Assembly: GCA_900155495.1 (NCBI GenBank)
Contig: FTLJ01000589.1
Coordinates: 1-25,866, forward strand
Reading direction: 5' to 3'
Source of the DNA: Porogramme epimiltina
Taxonomy: Eukaryota > Basidiomycota > Agaricomycetes > Polyporales > Polyporaceae
DNA: 25,866 nucleotides
The notes below the pieces were generated by a model. The model saw only the letters and a list, made by a program, of their open reading frames with translations. It was not told the origin of the DNA and did no database searches. The stretch's first letter is position 1; the number at the start of each line of letters is the position of its first letter. The translations under genes and the position numbers were made by a program. Below, piece by piece: positions 10,384-21,460 of this stretch.

Positions 10384-12930
10384 ATCCTAGCCCTCCTTTA
10401 CCCTGATCTTTGCTCCGACTCTAGGAAGCGTACGCGTGCGTTCAGTGACGTATACCGCATTCTCGCTTCTGTCATTCCCAAACTTCCGTAGCATTGTCGT
10501 CTATTGCTCTTTATGTACACGTCATCACAGTAATACGGAAGCCCGCATTCTCCTCATCTCCCCTTCGAGGCCTGATACCATTTCCGCTGCCAATTCCCGC
10601 TGCCCGCTGCTCGTTAAGCTTGGACCATGGTTGGCACTCACCCTACGACGATAGCTCATGCACATTTGTCTGTTCTATACTGGTCTGGGTAACGACAGCG
10701 GGCACCTGACGTAGAATAAACATATTAGAACGCGATTGGTGTCCCTATTGGTTTAAGACTCACTTTGATAGGAGAGTAGTTCTGATCGATGCGCCGCGCG
10801 CGGCCAACAAAACGCGGATAAGAAAGTAGTCCCTAGGAGTGAAGGTATAGTGACACGCTTTGCGACTCGTCAAAGGCGTGACCGCGGGCTGCGCTGTGGA
10901 GGGGTGCGCGCTCGATAGCATACATTGGGCATCGGTAGACCTTCTTGAGAGCTTGCCCATGCTTCGCAGTATGTTTTCCAAACATTTCGCGGGGTTTCGA
11001 ACATAATCTCCGGTCTCTAGATGACGGAGGTGATGAGGCCACGTACGTTGCAGGGGGGATAGTGGAAGGCAGCGGTCCGCGAGCACACAACGAGGCTGCT
11101 GACCGTGCTCCAACGTTGGGGTCTTCTTTTTGGTGGCCGCAGCAGGAGACAGTACTTTCGAAAATTGAGTACCAAGAGTTGGCGTGCACTTGAGAATTCA
11201 ACGGAGTGGGGATGTGAGCTTGCCAGGCGCGCGCACAGAGACGTCCCATGATAACTCACCTATATAGAACAAAAGGGGTCTCGGCGTGATAAAATTGGGA
11301 TAAGGAATGTGCCACCCCTCAGTAGGGCGAGTATGTCGCTGGTTCACGAAATTGCAGGTCAGCTATTGATTACATAGGAGAGAGGAACACAGACACAGAG
11401 ACTAAAGAAGAGGAGGGAGGTGAAATCATGGCTCGAAGTGGGGGGAGGCGCGTTTCTGGGTGTAGTGACAGGGGAAGAAAGGAAAAGGCGGAAAGGGACA
11501 TACCGGGAGAAGATCTCGCACGATCTCAACTGCCCATCCCGGCACCGATTGTAGCTCTATCCTTTGTGTGCATAGCGTTCTCCGTTGACATGTTGTGAAT
11601 GGCGTCCAAGGAGGCGACCGTAAGAGCCGCCGCTGAATGTATGAGATGTGTGTAAGCATAGATCGAAGGCAGGTCAGTATAGGAAACAGTAAGAGGGCAC
11701 AAAGAAGAAGACGTGAGGGGTGCATAGAATGATGAGCGGGAGCCTCATGCTGAAAGGTGCCGTCTTCCAACAGTGTACATGCGCGATAGGAGATGGGACG
11801 AAGGGGGGAAGAGAAGATAAGGCGAAGAGAACGACATACCATAAAGATGTCACGCACGACCCCCAGATCCCGTTCCAACACAGGCCGAATCCTCATATTG
11901 AGCACTCAAATGGAGCTGTCTTCGCGTGACGTACGCAGAGAGGTGGGCGGCGTCCAAGACAAGGCGTAAGCAGGGTTGACGTTGGACCCGCTCGCAAAGA
12001 GCCCTCCCATAGGCATGGAGCTGCGAGGGGGCATAAACGGCGGAGCCAGTGCGCACGGAGGCAGGGTGCTCACCAGTTATCGCATTCCCGAGCGGGGGGG
12101 CGGGCGTGGCTGCTGACGACGGCTTGCGTTCCCACTACAGGTGTCCGGACGACGCACCGTGAGCCACGGCAGTTGGGTTGACGGGGTCACGGTGAAGGTG
12201 CAGGACGGAGGTGTTAGGGGGCGGGGTTGGAGCTGCAGGCAGCAGTTGGCATGTCGAGCATAGCTGTTATGGGCGCCTATCGGAGTCCCGCGCCGCCGGA
12301 CTTCCGCGATCCGCGAACTCACAGACGCGCGCAGACCTTGCACTGAGGGATGGCCAGCGACGCCGTCAAATCGCCTGAGGCAGTGGCCCGGGTTAGTGTG
12401 ATGACATGCCCGCGGTCAATGTGATGAGCTCGTCCCACCGCCTCCCTCTCCGCCTTCCGAACAAGATCGGCAGACCCATCTCCAGCCTCCAGGTGCGAGT
12501 TCTCGACGCGCACCGCTTCCACCCTGCCAGCTCACGCGTACGCGTGTACAGCACAGCGTCAAATGACTCCTTTTCCGCTCTGAGCGGTGTCTGCGCTTCA
12601 TCAGAGGATCTTCTCCGCTGGCATTTGCGTGTCTCCAAGTCTGTCATTGGGCCCATGGCGTGTTATCTTCCATTGCTCCATTCTTGCTCTACTCATGTTC
12701 TCCGGTCACTCATGGATGTCATTTGCCTCCTGATCGTCGCTGCTTTATTGGCTCATGAGATTTCCAAGATAAGTTGTTTCTTCAATGACAGCCATGATCT
12801 CAGCCGCGAGAACCCAGCCTCAAAGATGCTTTCCGACTCTTCTTGCGCGCCGGCCGCTCCCGAGCACCTGGGGTTACATTAAAGGCCCGGGCGCGTGCTT
12901 GGAGAGCGCTAGATGCCTCGCCGAAGTCAG
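10384..12930. other. Stretch unique to the first duplication unit, no supported gene
   Basis: About 2.5 kb separates the end of the duplicated flank from the gene B promoter and has no counterpart before gene C, where the equivalent gap is about 270 bp. It holds several open frames without recognisable domains: 10833-11249, 11426-11905 and 12393-12656 on the minus strand, and 12406-12882 (158 codons, with one hydrophobic stretch around LMDVICLLIVAALLA) on the plus strand. On the minus strand, GTATGT donors near 11502 and 11838 suggest possible introns, so a small spliced minus-strand gene is conceivable, but I could not assemble one with continuous frame. I saw no terminal inverted repeats marking it as a single insertion. 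Confidence 0.5.
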
Positions 12931-13130
12931 GCTATGTATAGCATCCCTGCATCTGTCCCAGATACTCGCACGCTGAAGCGTGTCTCCTATGATCTATCGT
13001 GAGGACGCGTTCAAATACCATACTTGGCTGCACCCCTTCGCAATCCCTTCCCCCACAACTGCTGTTCCTCCACTGGCTGAATTCTCGCACAGAACCTCCT
13101 TCGAGCTTCTATATATACCACCGCGCCGAC
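12931..13130 (+). promoter_or_regulatory. Conserved upstream region of gene B
   Basis: About 200 bp immediately before the gene B start aligns with the 202 bp before gene C (22964-23165). Shared stretches include tcctatgatctatcg and the cacccctt-c-aatcc segment. Conservation begins at gctatgt and runs to the ATG, so this probably contains the promoter and 5' leader. A TATATATA run at 13110-13117 is private to gene B and very close to the ATG, so I do not call it a TATA box. Confidence 0.5.
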
Positions 13131-16100
13131 ATGGAATCGGAGTTTTCTGCGATGACCCCAGTGAGAGAGGATGCTAGCTATGTCCCTCCACAAGTCCCCT
13201 TATATAACCACACCCTGTAGGAGACTCACGGAAGCTCTAGAGCTTCCAGAACATCATCAAGGAAGGTGCGTGTACTCCGATGCTGTCTCTTTCACAAATC
13301 TCGAGCTGCCGCTAACGGTGGGTGCGCACAACATAGGCCCGCAAACGTTCAAGTCGCTCTCTGAATCGCAGCCAAGAAGCCTCCCCAGGATCAGAAAATT
13401 CTGTTCCTTCGGTTGTAGACGGTGAGGGGCGGTCACCGGTGAAGCTTGTAGCAGGTGGGGGGGAAACACCCGGATCGGTGAGCACCTCCGAGTCTCGGTG
13501 CGGCTGCAAAGGTTTTAGAGCACATCATGACACTAGTTGAAGGACCTACAGACTCCTCTATTTCCAGTGAATGACACAGCTACTGGGTCCCACCAGGCCC
13601 CCACTACTCCCAATGGTGGAAACATCCTCGAAGTATGTTGTAGTTGGCTTTACTACTCTGTTCACGTTGACTTGACGTGCTCAGCAGGATTGTCGGGGCC
13701 CGCCTGTCATAACAGGGGAAAGAGATTCACAACAACCAGACAAGGAGCCCAACTCAACACAGCATGTGGACCAGAATGCGGTATGTGCGGGTGCAAATGT
13801 TGCGTGGGGAGATACGTATTGATAGTGTTTGTTAATTTGCTCAGCAGGTTGCGGGAACGGGCCGTACGGTGCCTACGGAGCCAAGTGGTGGCATGCATGT
13901 GAGTTTGTGGCACGATATGATGATGGCGATGTCATTTTGGGGGTGGAAAACTGATGTCGTGTCATACAGGATATGGGACCTGGAATGATTGGAGTGAAAA
14001 ATGAGAAAACGCATTCACCTGACATCTATGAAGTCAGTATCGGGTGCAGTTGTGTTATTGCCATATGTTTGCTTACTAGACGTTGCCAAGCTTGCGATAA
14101 TGGGATCTTACACAGAGCAAGAGAAGGCAGAAGCATGGTCCAAGCTAGCGAAGACGGTCGAGAACTACAGTGAGGAGATGATTGAACAGTGGATCAAGGA
14201 GATAGACGGTCTCTTGACTTTCGTACGTTCCTCTCAATTCGACACGCTGCTCTCTGGTGTACTAATTACATGCCACTAAAGGCGGGTCTCTTCTCGGCTA
14301 TCCTCACCGCTTTCAACGTCCAATCATATCCCCTCCTCCAACTCTCCCCAGCCGATCAGACGAACAATATACTAGCAAATATCTCAGCTCAGCTAGAGAG
14401 CTTCCGGCTAAACCCATCCTTCGTCAATTCAACCCAACCCGCTTTCGACGCCTCCTCTCAACCACCGTTCACGGCGCCTCTGTATGCAATCTGGCTCAAC
14501 ACTCTGTGGTTCACGAGTCTCGTGTTCAGCTTGGCGTCGGCGATGATCGGGATCATCGTCAAGCAGTGGCTCAAGGAGTACAGCACCGGCCTATACGGCA
14601 ACTCACGGGACATTGCACGCCGCCGGCAGTATCGATATGACAACCTGGAGAAGTGGCGTGTCGGGATGATCGTCGCCGTGGTCCCCGTGCTGCTCCTCAT
14701 CGCTGCGGTGCTGTTCCTTGCAGGCCTCCTCGTCCTCCTCTACAACATCAACAACACCGTGGCCGAGGTCGTATCCGCGTTTGTCGGTCTCTTATTCCTC
14801 TTTGTTACCACGACCACCATACTCCCAGCTGTCTCTAGATCGTGCTGCTACTACTCCCCACAGGCCCATGCTTTTTTCACCCTAAGGAATCTTGTGGCCG
14901 CTGTCATTGGAAACCCGCTTTCGCTGGCTGTTCATAGTGCATTCTATCTCTTCGATTGGATCACAGATCATAGTTCCTCGTCGTTATTATTCATGTTCTA
15001 TCACCTCTTCAATGGCCTGAAGAAAGAAGACTTTCCTCAGTGGCGAATCCCACCGGTTTGGCGCAGCGGAGAGGTCTCATTCGGGCAAGAAGCTGAAAAT
15101 CTCGACGCCAACATTCTTGCCACCGCATACTTTGCTACCCTCGACGCCGCCACTATCGACACATCAATCGCCGCTTGCGTTGCAGATGGAGCCCTTCGTC
15201 CATTCTGGATGAATTACATCTCCAAGCTGAAGGAAATGGCCGTGAAACGTTCTGGCCCATGGAAGCATATGCCCGCGCCTATTCGCGAGGGCTTCGAGAA
15301 GGCCACGCGATATATGGCACAAGCCACAGGCACGACGCGCGACCGCTCCCAAGAGCCCGGAGGCATCACTCAGGAGGTAGATGCATCTGAATGGGTGAAT
15401 TACGATTCAGAAACGTCCAGTTTTCTGAACAGCTTATGGGAAGACGATCTGGTCTTCGCGAACGACCTGCACGTCCATACGCTGGCGGTGGTATCGGCGT
15501 GTTGCAAAACAGACACGACAAATGGGAATCAAGCATGGGACATGATGCTGAGAAACATTTCCGGGGAGACAATGAGGAATCCCAGCACATGCGAAATTAG
15601 TATGTAAGCCCAACTTCGGTCCGTAGACACTGAGTCACCGACCTTGCGTAATAGTCATGGCGGCTGTTGCATGCAGGCTACATTTGTTTATCGAGAATCC
15701 GCGCCTCGGCTCCCCCCATCCTCAACGCCACGTCAAATGGGAGTTGGACAATGTGGTCTTTCCCCCTCTGCATATCATCGTGCAACTGGTGGAGAATGAT
15801 CTCGCAGTTTCAAACGCGCTCGCGGTCACAGAGCCATTAGTTGCCGATGCACTGGGGTCCGTACAGAAATTCCTGCGTGGGATAGATTGGAATACTCCCG
15901 AGAGGAACCTGCAGGGGGAGAGCTCTTCTTTGCAGAGTATCCTACCGAGGATCGCGCAGATTCACCGCAACGAGCTCACCCCGGATCTGATTAGCCCTTT
16001 CTTTGTCGAAGCCCTGGTAATAACCCGCAAAATTAGTACGTCCATCATGCATTCCGCACCTGATTTCCTCGCACCTAACCTTACATGCAGTCGTACAGGC

Positions 16101-16581
16101 TGCCACGGATAACTTGCGCGCCTCCGTCGATAACCCCCGTCTCGGCTCCCCCCATCTGCAACGAAACGTCTTCTGGGAGCTGGGAAATGTGATCTTGCCC
16201 CCTCTAAGCATCATCGGGGGGCTGGTTGGAACTCGCGCAGTCTCAAACGGGCTCGCGGGCATTGAACCATTAGTCGATGATGCACTGGGCTTGGCGCAGA
16301 CATTCCTGCTGGGGATGGATTGGAATAGCCCAGAGAGGAGCCGAGAGTGGGAGAGCTTTCTTTACGGGCTGACAGTCGAGGCTATCACGCAGATTCGCGG
16401 CAACGAGCACACCCGGGACTTGATCACCCCTGCCTTGGTCGGAACCCTGACAACCGCGTTTTCGCGCCTCATCGGCGAGGACGACTGGGAGCACACTGCG
16501 TCGACAAATCGCTATGTACAGCAGTGCAGAGATATGCTGGTCCAACTGCGCTCCACAGTCGGGATATCGAGTTCGTCTTGA
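13131..16581 (+). CDS. DUF6535-type membrane protein with two C-terminal repeats (gene B)
   Basis: Function unknown. Proposed exons: 13131-13160, 13221-13265, 13337-13477, 13552-13632, 13688-13780, 13848-13898, 13970-14032, 14091-14222, 14282-15599, 15655-16035, 16091-16581. They sum to 2826 nt, a 941-aa protein. All 5' introns are phase 0; the introns from the large exon onward are phase 1. The N-terminal ~170 residues are low-complexity with a Ser/Arg run (KRSSRSLNRSQEAS). The amphipathic helix (EAWSKLAKTVENYSEEMIEQW) and the membrane core follow, with the conserved loop GIIVKQWLKEYSTGLYGNSRD. Two ~126-aa repeats and the tail ending in GISSSS complete it. Codon differences against gene C in exon 3 are largely at third positions and the indels are in frame, which supports coding. 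Two acceptors are AAG rather than CAG or TAG (14088-14090 and 14279-14281). If the intron at 15600 is retained, a stop follows at once (15605-15607), giving a protein without repeats. Confidence 0.85.
15655..16581 (+). repeat. Two repeat-exon cassettes in gene B
   Basis: Unit 1 (15655-16035, 381 nt) matches the special first unit of gene A in lacking the usual TDSLRASVDN opening and starting AAVACRLHLF. Unit 2 (16091-16581) matches gene A's last unit and shares its unique tail (SAFSRLIGEDDWEHT). The intron between them (16036-16090, 55 nt) resembles the inter-unit introns of gene A. Gene B therefore looks like the minimal first-plus-last array, without the internal units seen in gene A. Confidence 0.88.
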
Positions 16582-18444
16582 GCATATATATACACCATGA
16601 GGTTTCGGCCGCGTGCGGGTGAATGCCCTCAGCAGGTGCGTCGAGCTCTGGATTTCACTTGTCCGTGCTCACGTCCGTCTCGCAGTGCATCACCTCCGTG
16701 TACAACGTCTCTGAAAATGTCACAACATCTCCTAGACTCATTGTATCTAGATTTTCTCTCTGTCACCCCAACGCTCGTCTCGTTCTCGATGGTTGCTTTG
16801 TGTACCAATACTCTTATCAACACGTCCCCGGCTTCCCGCAGCAAGCTACAATATCTTCCGCAATATATGTTCCCGCTTCTTGTGACACACCGCTACCACG
16901 GTACCTCAAGTTGTTGCATCCGTGACCCGTATTTGCCAATGCTTCAAGACTTACCTGAGAGGCACCAATATGATCCCCCATTACGCGGCTACGCGGTCCC
17001 GTAGACAAAGCCTTCCCCGTGGCCGTCTAGGCTCTGCGAAACGAGGAGCCTCCTCAGCTTCTCAACCTCTTTCGACTCATCCGGTCGGCGCTGTAACCAA
17101 CTTTCAGGACCTGCTCTGGGGCGCTGTCGTAGATTCAACGCCGGGGTTATATTTCAGAACACGAGTCGCGGGCGTGACGGCAGGTTCTGAAGCGGATAGC
17201 ACCCGATAGCGCCGCTGGAGCCCGAGCCATACTAGCAACCAGTCTGAGAGGGGCGCGAAGTGCCATTATACACATGCGCAGCCTGCAGAGCCCGCGGCGA
17301 CGGGGTCGCCTGGTACGCACTTGTATTGCCGTTCCGGTGTGCTGGGCCGGACGGATATGAGAGAGCAGAATGTGAGGACTGCAATCGACTGCTGCCCTAG
17401 CTCGCCGATTTGGTACACACGACGTACAGCGGGGAACGAGTCAGTAGTCTTCGATGGTGTGGATGGGAATATACCGCAACGACCACACATCAAGGCTACG
17501 TATAACGAGCTACCGTATAGCACAAGCGAATGGAAGAATGCGCACAAGCACCGGCACAGTTTTTGCAGGGCGTGTTTTGACGGATATGGTCATCTTCTAA
17601 GGAGAGCAAGCTTGTAGCGAGAACGGCACTGCCCGCGGCTGGAATGTGATCTGGAGGAGGCCCACGGAAAGGTTCTAGATCTACGACTGCTGTATTCAGC
17701 TGGAACATAGCATACAAGGGGCGAACAGGCATCCCGACGCAACGACAGGTAAGCAGGAGTCACGTTTGCCGGGAATGGGCGGAAAAGGAAGACAAGACAT
17801 TGGCGACGAAGGGGGAAGAAGAACGCAGGAAGGGCATCTGGTGAAATAGAGAAAGCGGAATGCAGGATGCGCCACAAGACAGGGTCCTGCTTGAGTGCGG
17901 GGGAGGAGACCCCGGGGGGAGGAAGGTAGGGAAGCAGGGGGTGGACACAGAAGGTGGAAGGTGACACGCCGGGAGGCTGAACGATCCTTGTTCCGTCACT
18001 GACAGGGGCATCGTTCGGCACACCAGTGCTCCAGGAAATATATGCGGACAGAGCGGAGCAGAGGGAGAGCTCATCGGAGGCGGTACACGGCGGGTGGGGA
18101 TGTCCGGTGAAGGAGGGTGCTTGCTAGACAGGAGAGGACAGGCGTATAAGCAGCTTGCGGAGAACGGTGGAGCAGAGCAGAAAGGAAGCGTGCTCACCGT
18201 TCGCGTCGGGCCAAGGGGACTTTCGACGGCGTTGGGGAAGCCCAGTGGCTGCGGTAGGGTGGAGTGAGAAACTTGTTGGATTAGTAACTCACAGTTAATA
18301 ACTACCGGGGCCTTGGCGGGGTTGTTCACAGAGGTATATAACAGTTATTAACACGGGCGCTAATGCTTCAAGACCTTCTAATTGGCGTCTATTAGTTAAT
18401 AACCCCCTACAATTGCATCTACTTACTACGAGACGAACACGTTC

Positions 18445-18903
18445 TTGCAATTGTCCGCGCTGGGTACCCTACTACTAGGCCACACTACCGGGCTCTTCGA
18501 AGACACGATGCGCTCACGCCCGCACACCCTCTTCATCGAGATCCCCACGGCCGGGCGCGACCAGGCCGCCGACGTGAATCGCGATGACCGTGGCACGAGC
18601 CTGGGGCACATGCGGCACCCCTTCGTCCTTCAATCGCGCCCGTGCGCTGTGCGCCACCGCAACCTCTTTACAGCAAGCATGGGCTCTTTCGATGTGGACA
18701 TGCATGGTGAGGCCGCACGTGAACCATACACCTTCCCACGACCTTCAGGCTTCGAAGCGGAGGAGACGAGGGCGCGAGGCCCACGGGTGCGTTCGAGAAG
18801 TGCGGTGGAGGCTGGAGCGCGTGCGCACCCGGCTCCTTGTGCCGCGCTGGGGACGACTGGGTCGCCTGATTGCTTGGGCTCCCCGCTCAGGCTCTATGTC
18901 TAG
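18445..18903 (+). other. Possible captured gene fragment inside the hAT-like element
   Basis: A 152-codon open frame lies within the hAT-like element in a GC-rich patch that contrasts with the AT-rich element ends. The first ~90 codons look protein-like (for example LLLGHTTGLFEDTMRSRP and IPTAGRDQAADVNRDDRG), after which composition becomes low-complexity. A possible GTGAGG donor follows codon ~88, as if an exon had been copied with its flanking intron. I do not recognise the family, and it is not a transposase. It may be host sequence picked up by the element, or chance. Confidence 0.25.
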
Positions 18904-18977
18904 ATTACTACGAATAAAATACTGTCTTCACTTATTTCCTTGAAGCCTTCCCACAAATCCACACTCCCTACGCCACA

Positions 18978-19147
18978 CATCAGCAAAAAGTCAGCATTGC
19001 AAGTGCGACTTTTGACGACTATTCCTTACTATTCCGCACTATTTCGGGCTATTTCCTGCTTGTGAGCACGAAATAGTACGAAATAGTACGAAATAGCTAG
19101 GAAAAGCCAGCATAAGCAGCACTTGTAATGCTGACTTTTTGCTGATG
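18978..19147. mobile_element. Small inverted-repeat element (MITE-like) nested in the hAT-like element
   Basis: About 170 bp are bounded by 28-bp inverted repeats, beginning catcagcaaaaagtcagcat at the left and ending atgctgactttttgctgatg at the right, with one mismatch over the 28 bp. The interior holds a second set of inverted motifs (actatttcgggctatttcc against repeated gaaatagtac words at about 19071-19096), so the whole unit can fold. No coding potential. A target duplication is not clear from the flanks, so the superfamily is undetermined. Confidence 0.65.
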
Positions 19148-19690
19148 CACCTGAGCCCTGCCCACACCGATCCCAGCGGGGCCACTTCGTCCTAAGTGTG
19201 CTCTACATTTTCTCGCAGTGAGCTTCGCACCTCTGCGCAGCTGATGAGGCTAGAGGCTTACTCTCTTTGAAACGGTGCAACATCATATGCACTGCACCGT
19301 GTCACTTAGCGCTCATCTCCCAGGCTCATTTTCTTTGTCCTGAGAGCATATAGCGCAAATTAGGGTCCCAAAGCAGGATTTCACCTTCAGCATACAGGGT
19401 CGTGGTGTAGGACATGCCATGGTGTCCTCGGTGAGCCTTCCGGGCTGCTAATAGCTTGTAACAGTTCTTCACCGGGCACGAGCGCCCTCGATTAATAACA
19501 TTTGAGTTCCTCACGCCACCCTAGGCTGCGGCTGAGACCACTGGGCAGGGCAGTGGTCGCGAGCGAGTCTGAGTCAGAGCAGCGGGCCGTGGCCCGGGAG
19601 CCAGGCACCAGCCTCAGCAGGCACAGACTCGCCTGGCGTCCACCCGCCCCTCTCGAGCCCGTCACATGATCTCCTCAGCCTCGCTCCTTT

Positions 19691-20599
19691 CACGACGGGC
19701 ATTCCTCGATTTTCCACGGTAGAAAAACCATGTAAAAACCGAGGCAGGTAAAATACTTTTTGATCATTTTCCAATCGTTTTTGTTCCTGTAAAAATGTTT
19801 CCCTTTGAACGATTTTTCGCTGGTAGAGCAGCCGGCTAGACAATATATCTATTTCACCAAACAAAAGTCTAATAACGTGGTACGCTAGAGCATAGAAAAG
19901 GTATCCTCTTCATTCGTATAAATGGATTACGGCGTTCTACTGGGCAGGCGCGCGGAGGGCACCACGCCACTGCCGGCGCGACCGGCCCTCAGGCTTCCGC
20001 ACCTAACCGCACTGCACCCTCCTTTTAGTAATGCCCCGCACCTGATTGTCCCGCCCCGCGCTGCTCCCAATTGCTCCGCACTGCGCCACACCACACTCAA
20101 CTGCACCATCGTGCAACGCACCACCGCGCTGCCGTTCTGAACCGTGTTGTGTACTACTGGGACAATTGCCTTCCATTACAGCGCGACGCGGTTGGGAGGG
20201 ACGTGGCGCGGTGCGGTGCGATTGGGAGCAGCTTGGGGCGGAATAATCAGACGCCGGGCGGCGCCGGGAGTTACTAAAAGGAGTGTGCGGCGTGATCGGG
20301 TGCGGAGGCTCGAGTGTCGGTTGTTGCCGGGAGCGGCGTGGTGCCCTCTGCGGGCCTGCCCTGCAGGATGGTAATTCATTGATACGAACAAAAAGGGTAC
20401 CTTCTCTACCACGCCGTCAGACTTTTGTTTGGTGTAAATAGAAATATTGATCAGACGGTCTTTCTACCAACGAAAAACCATTCGAAGGGAAACATTTTTA
20501 TAGGAACAAAAACGATTAAAAAATGATCAAAAAGGATTTGACCTGCCTCGGTTTTTACACGGTTTTTCTACCGTTGAAAATCGGGGAATGCCCGTCGTG
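19691..20599. mobile_element. Foldback / long-inverted-repeat element
   Basis: The left arm (19691-about 20089) and right arm (about 20203-20599) are reverse complements over nearly 400 bp with scattered mismatches, leaving a ~110-bp centre. The outer ends read CACGACGGGCATTCC and GGAATGCCCGTCGTG. Matching inner landmarks include accaaacaaaagtct at 19856-19870 and its complement near 20412-20426. TTT flanks both ends and may be a 3-bp target duplication. The outer ~185 bp of each arm is AT-rich and the inner part GC-rich, so two inverted modules may be stacked. The paralogous site near 8300-8307 in copy 1 is uninterrupted. No transposase is encoded. The superfamily is uncertain. Confidence 0.85.
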
Positions 20600-21460
20600 T
20601 TTTTTACTCCTCGCCGGATTTCATCACCGTACTGTGCTGGACCGCCGTCGATCCTCCACATCATTGGTACCTGCTCTAACCTCGAACCCTCAGCCAATCA
20701 AACTGGACCTCCCCCGTCGCTATGGGTTTTTACGCATCTGCCCACCCCTTCCAGCGCCATCCTCATTCGCCCCTACCACGCATCGCCGTGCTACCTGCTT
20801 CTCCCCACATACATCCTCTTCTCTTCGCTCTGAAGACGCCCACTATCTCAACACGCAACCAATCCAAGCACCGCGTCAGAGGCAGCATCCTTGGATGCAG
20901 AGGCAAAGGGCTCCGCGAGCGGCTCGTTTGTTGCCCCTGCGACGCTCTTGTGCGCCGCCCCGCGAGGAAACAGACCATTTCTATCCGGCAAGGGAGATGT
21001 GCTTTCATGGAGATACAGATATGTGCGTATGATAAATCCTTCTGTTCCTATCCGCGCTCAAGATGAATCAGGCCAACACCCTCGCTCTCTACGTACGCCT
21101 CATAAAAACCGACAATTCTGAGTACAAGGTCAACTCAAGTCACCTTTAGATGGACCGAGCGACCGTATTGTACGCCGTATGTACCACCCCCCATTTCGCG
21201 TCTGTCCCACCACCCTCCTCATCTTGCCTAGTTGTCCCCCGTTATCATATACAAAATTCCGGGACCATTAGCCCGGTCTTTTGCCAAGAACCGTCTCAAA
21301 TGAGCACAGCGACATTTTCAACCACGGCTCCTCCTCGCCGAGATTGCATCATACCGGATGAACGCGAACGACATGGAACTGTCCGACATGACGAGGAGCG
21401 GCACATGCATGCTGTAGGAAGAGGAATCTTAAGCTGTTAGACGACCGGCGTCAGCTAGCA

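Larger units (their letters stand above)
18255..19523. mobile_element. Non-autonomous hAT-like DNA transposon
   Basis: The element has terminal inverted repeats (TAGGGTGGAGTGAGAAACTT at the left; the reverse complement of the right end differs at 3 of 20 positions). It is flanked by an exact 8-bp direct duplication GGCTGCGG at 18247-18254 and 19524-19531. The paralogous flank of gene A carries a single GGCTGCGG at 8139-8146 with no insertion, which is an empty site. An 8-bp target duplication and a T/CAGGG-type terminus fit the hAT superfamily. Repeated GTTAATAAC-like words near the left end (about 18293, 18343 and 18393) and one near the right end (about 19492) fit subterminal transposase-binding repeats. 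At 1269 bp, with no transposase frame, it must depend on an enzyme encoded elsewhere. It inserted after the segmental duplication, or was lost from copy 1. Confidence 0.85.

Noticed and set aside
11426..11905. 159-codon minus-strand frame with GTATGT motifs
   Set aside because: Suggestive donors, but I found no consistent acceptors or continuous reading; left as part of the unassigned stretch.
12406..12882. 158-codon plus-strand frame with one hydrophobic segment
   Set aside because: Overlapped by equally plausible minus-strand frames, no recognised family and no second copy for comparison.
13110..13117. TATATATA before gene B as a TATA box
   Set aside because: Only about 14-20 bp from the proposed ATG and absent from gene C and gene A; more likely leader sequence.
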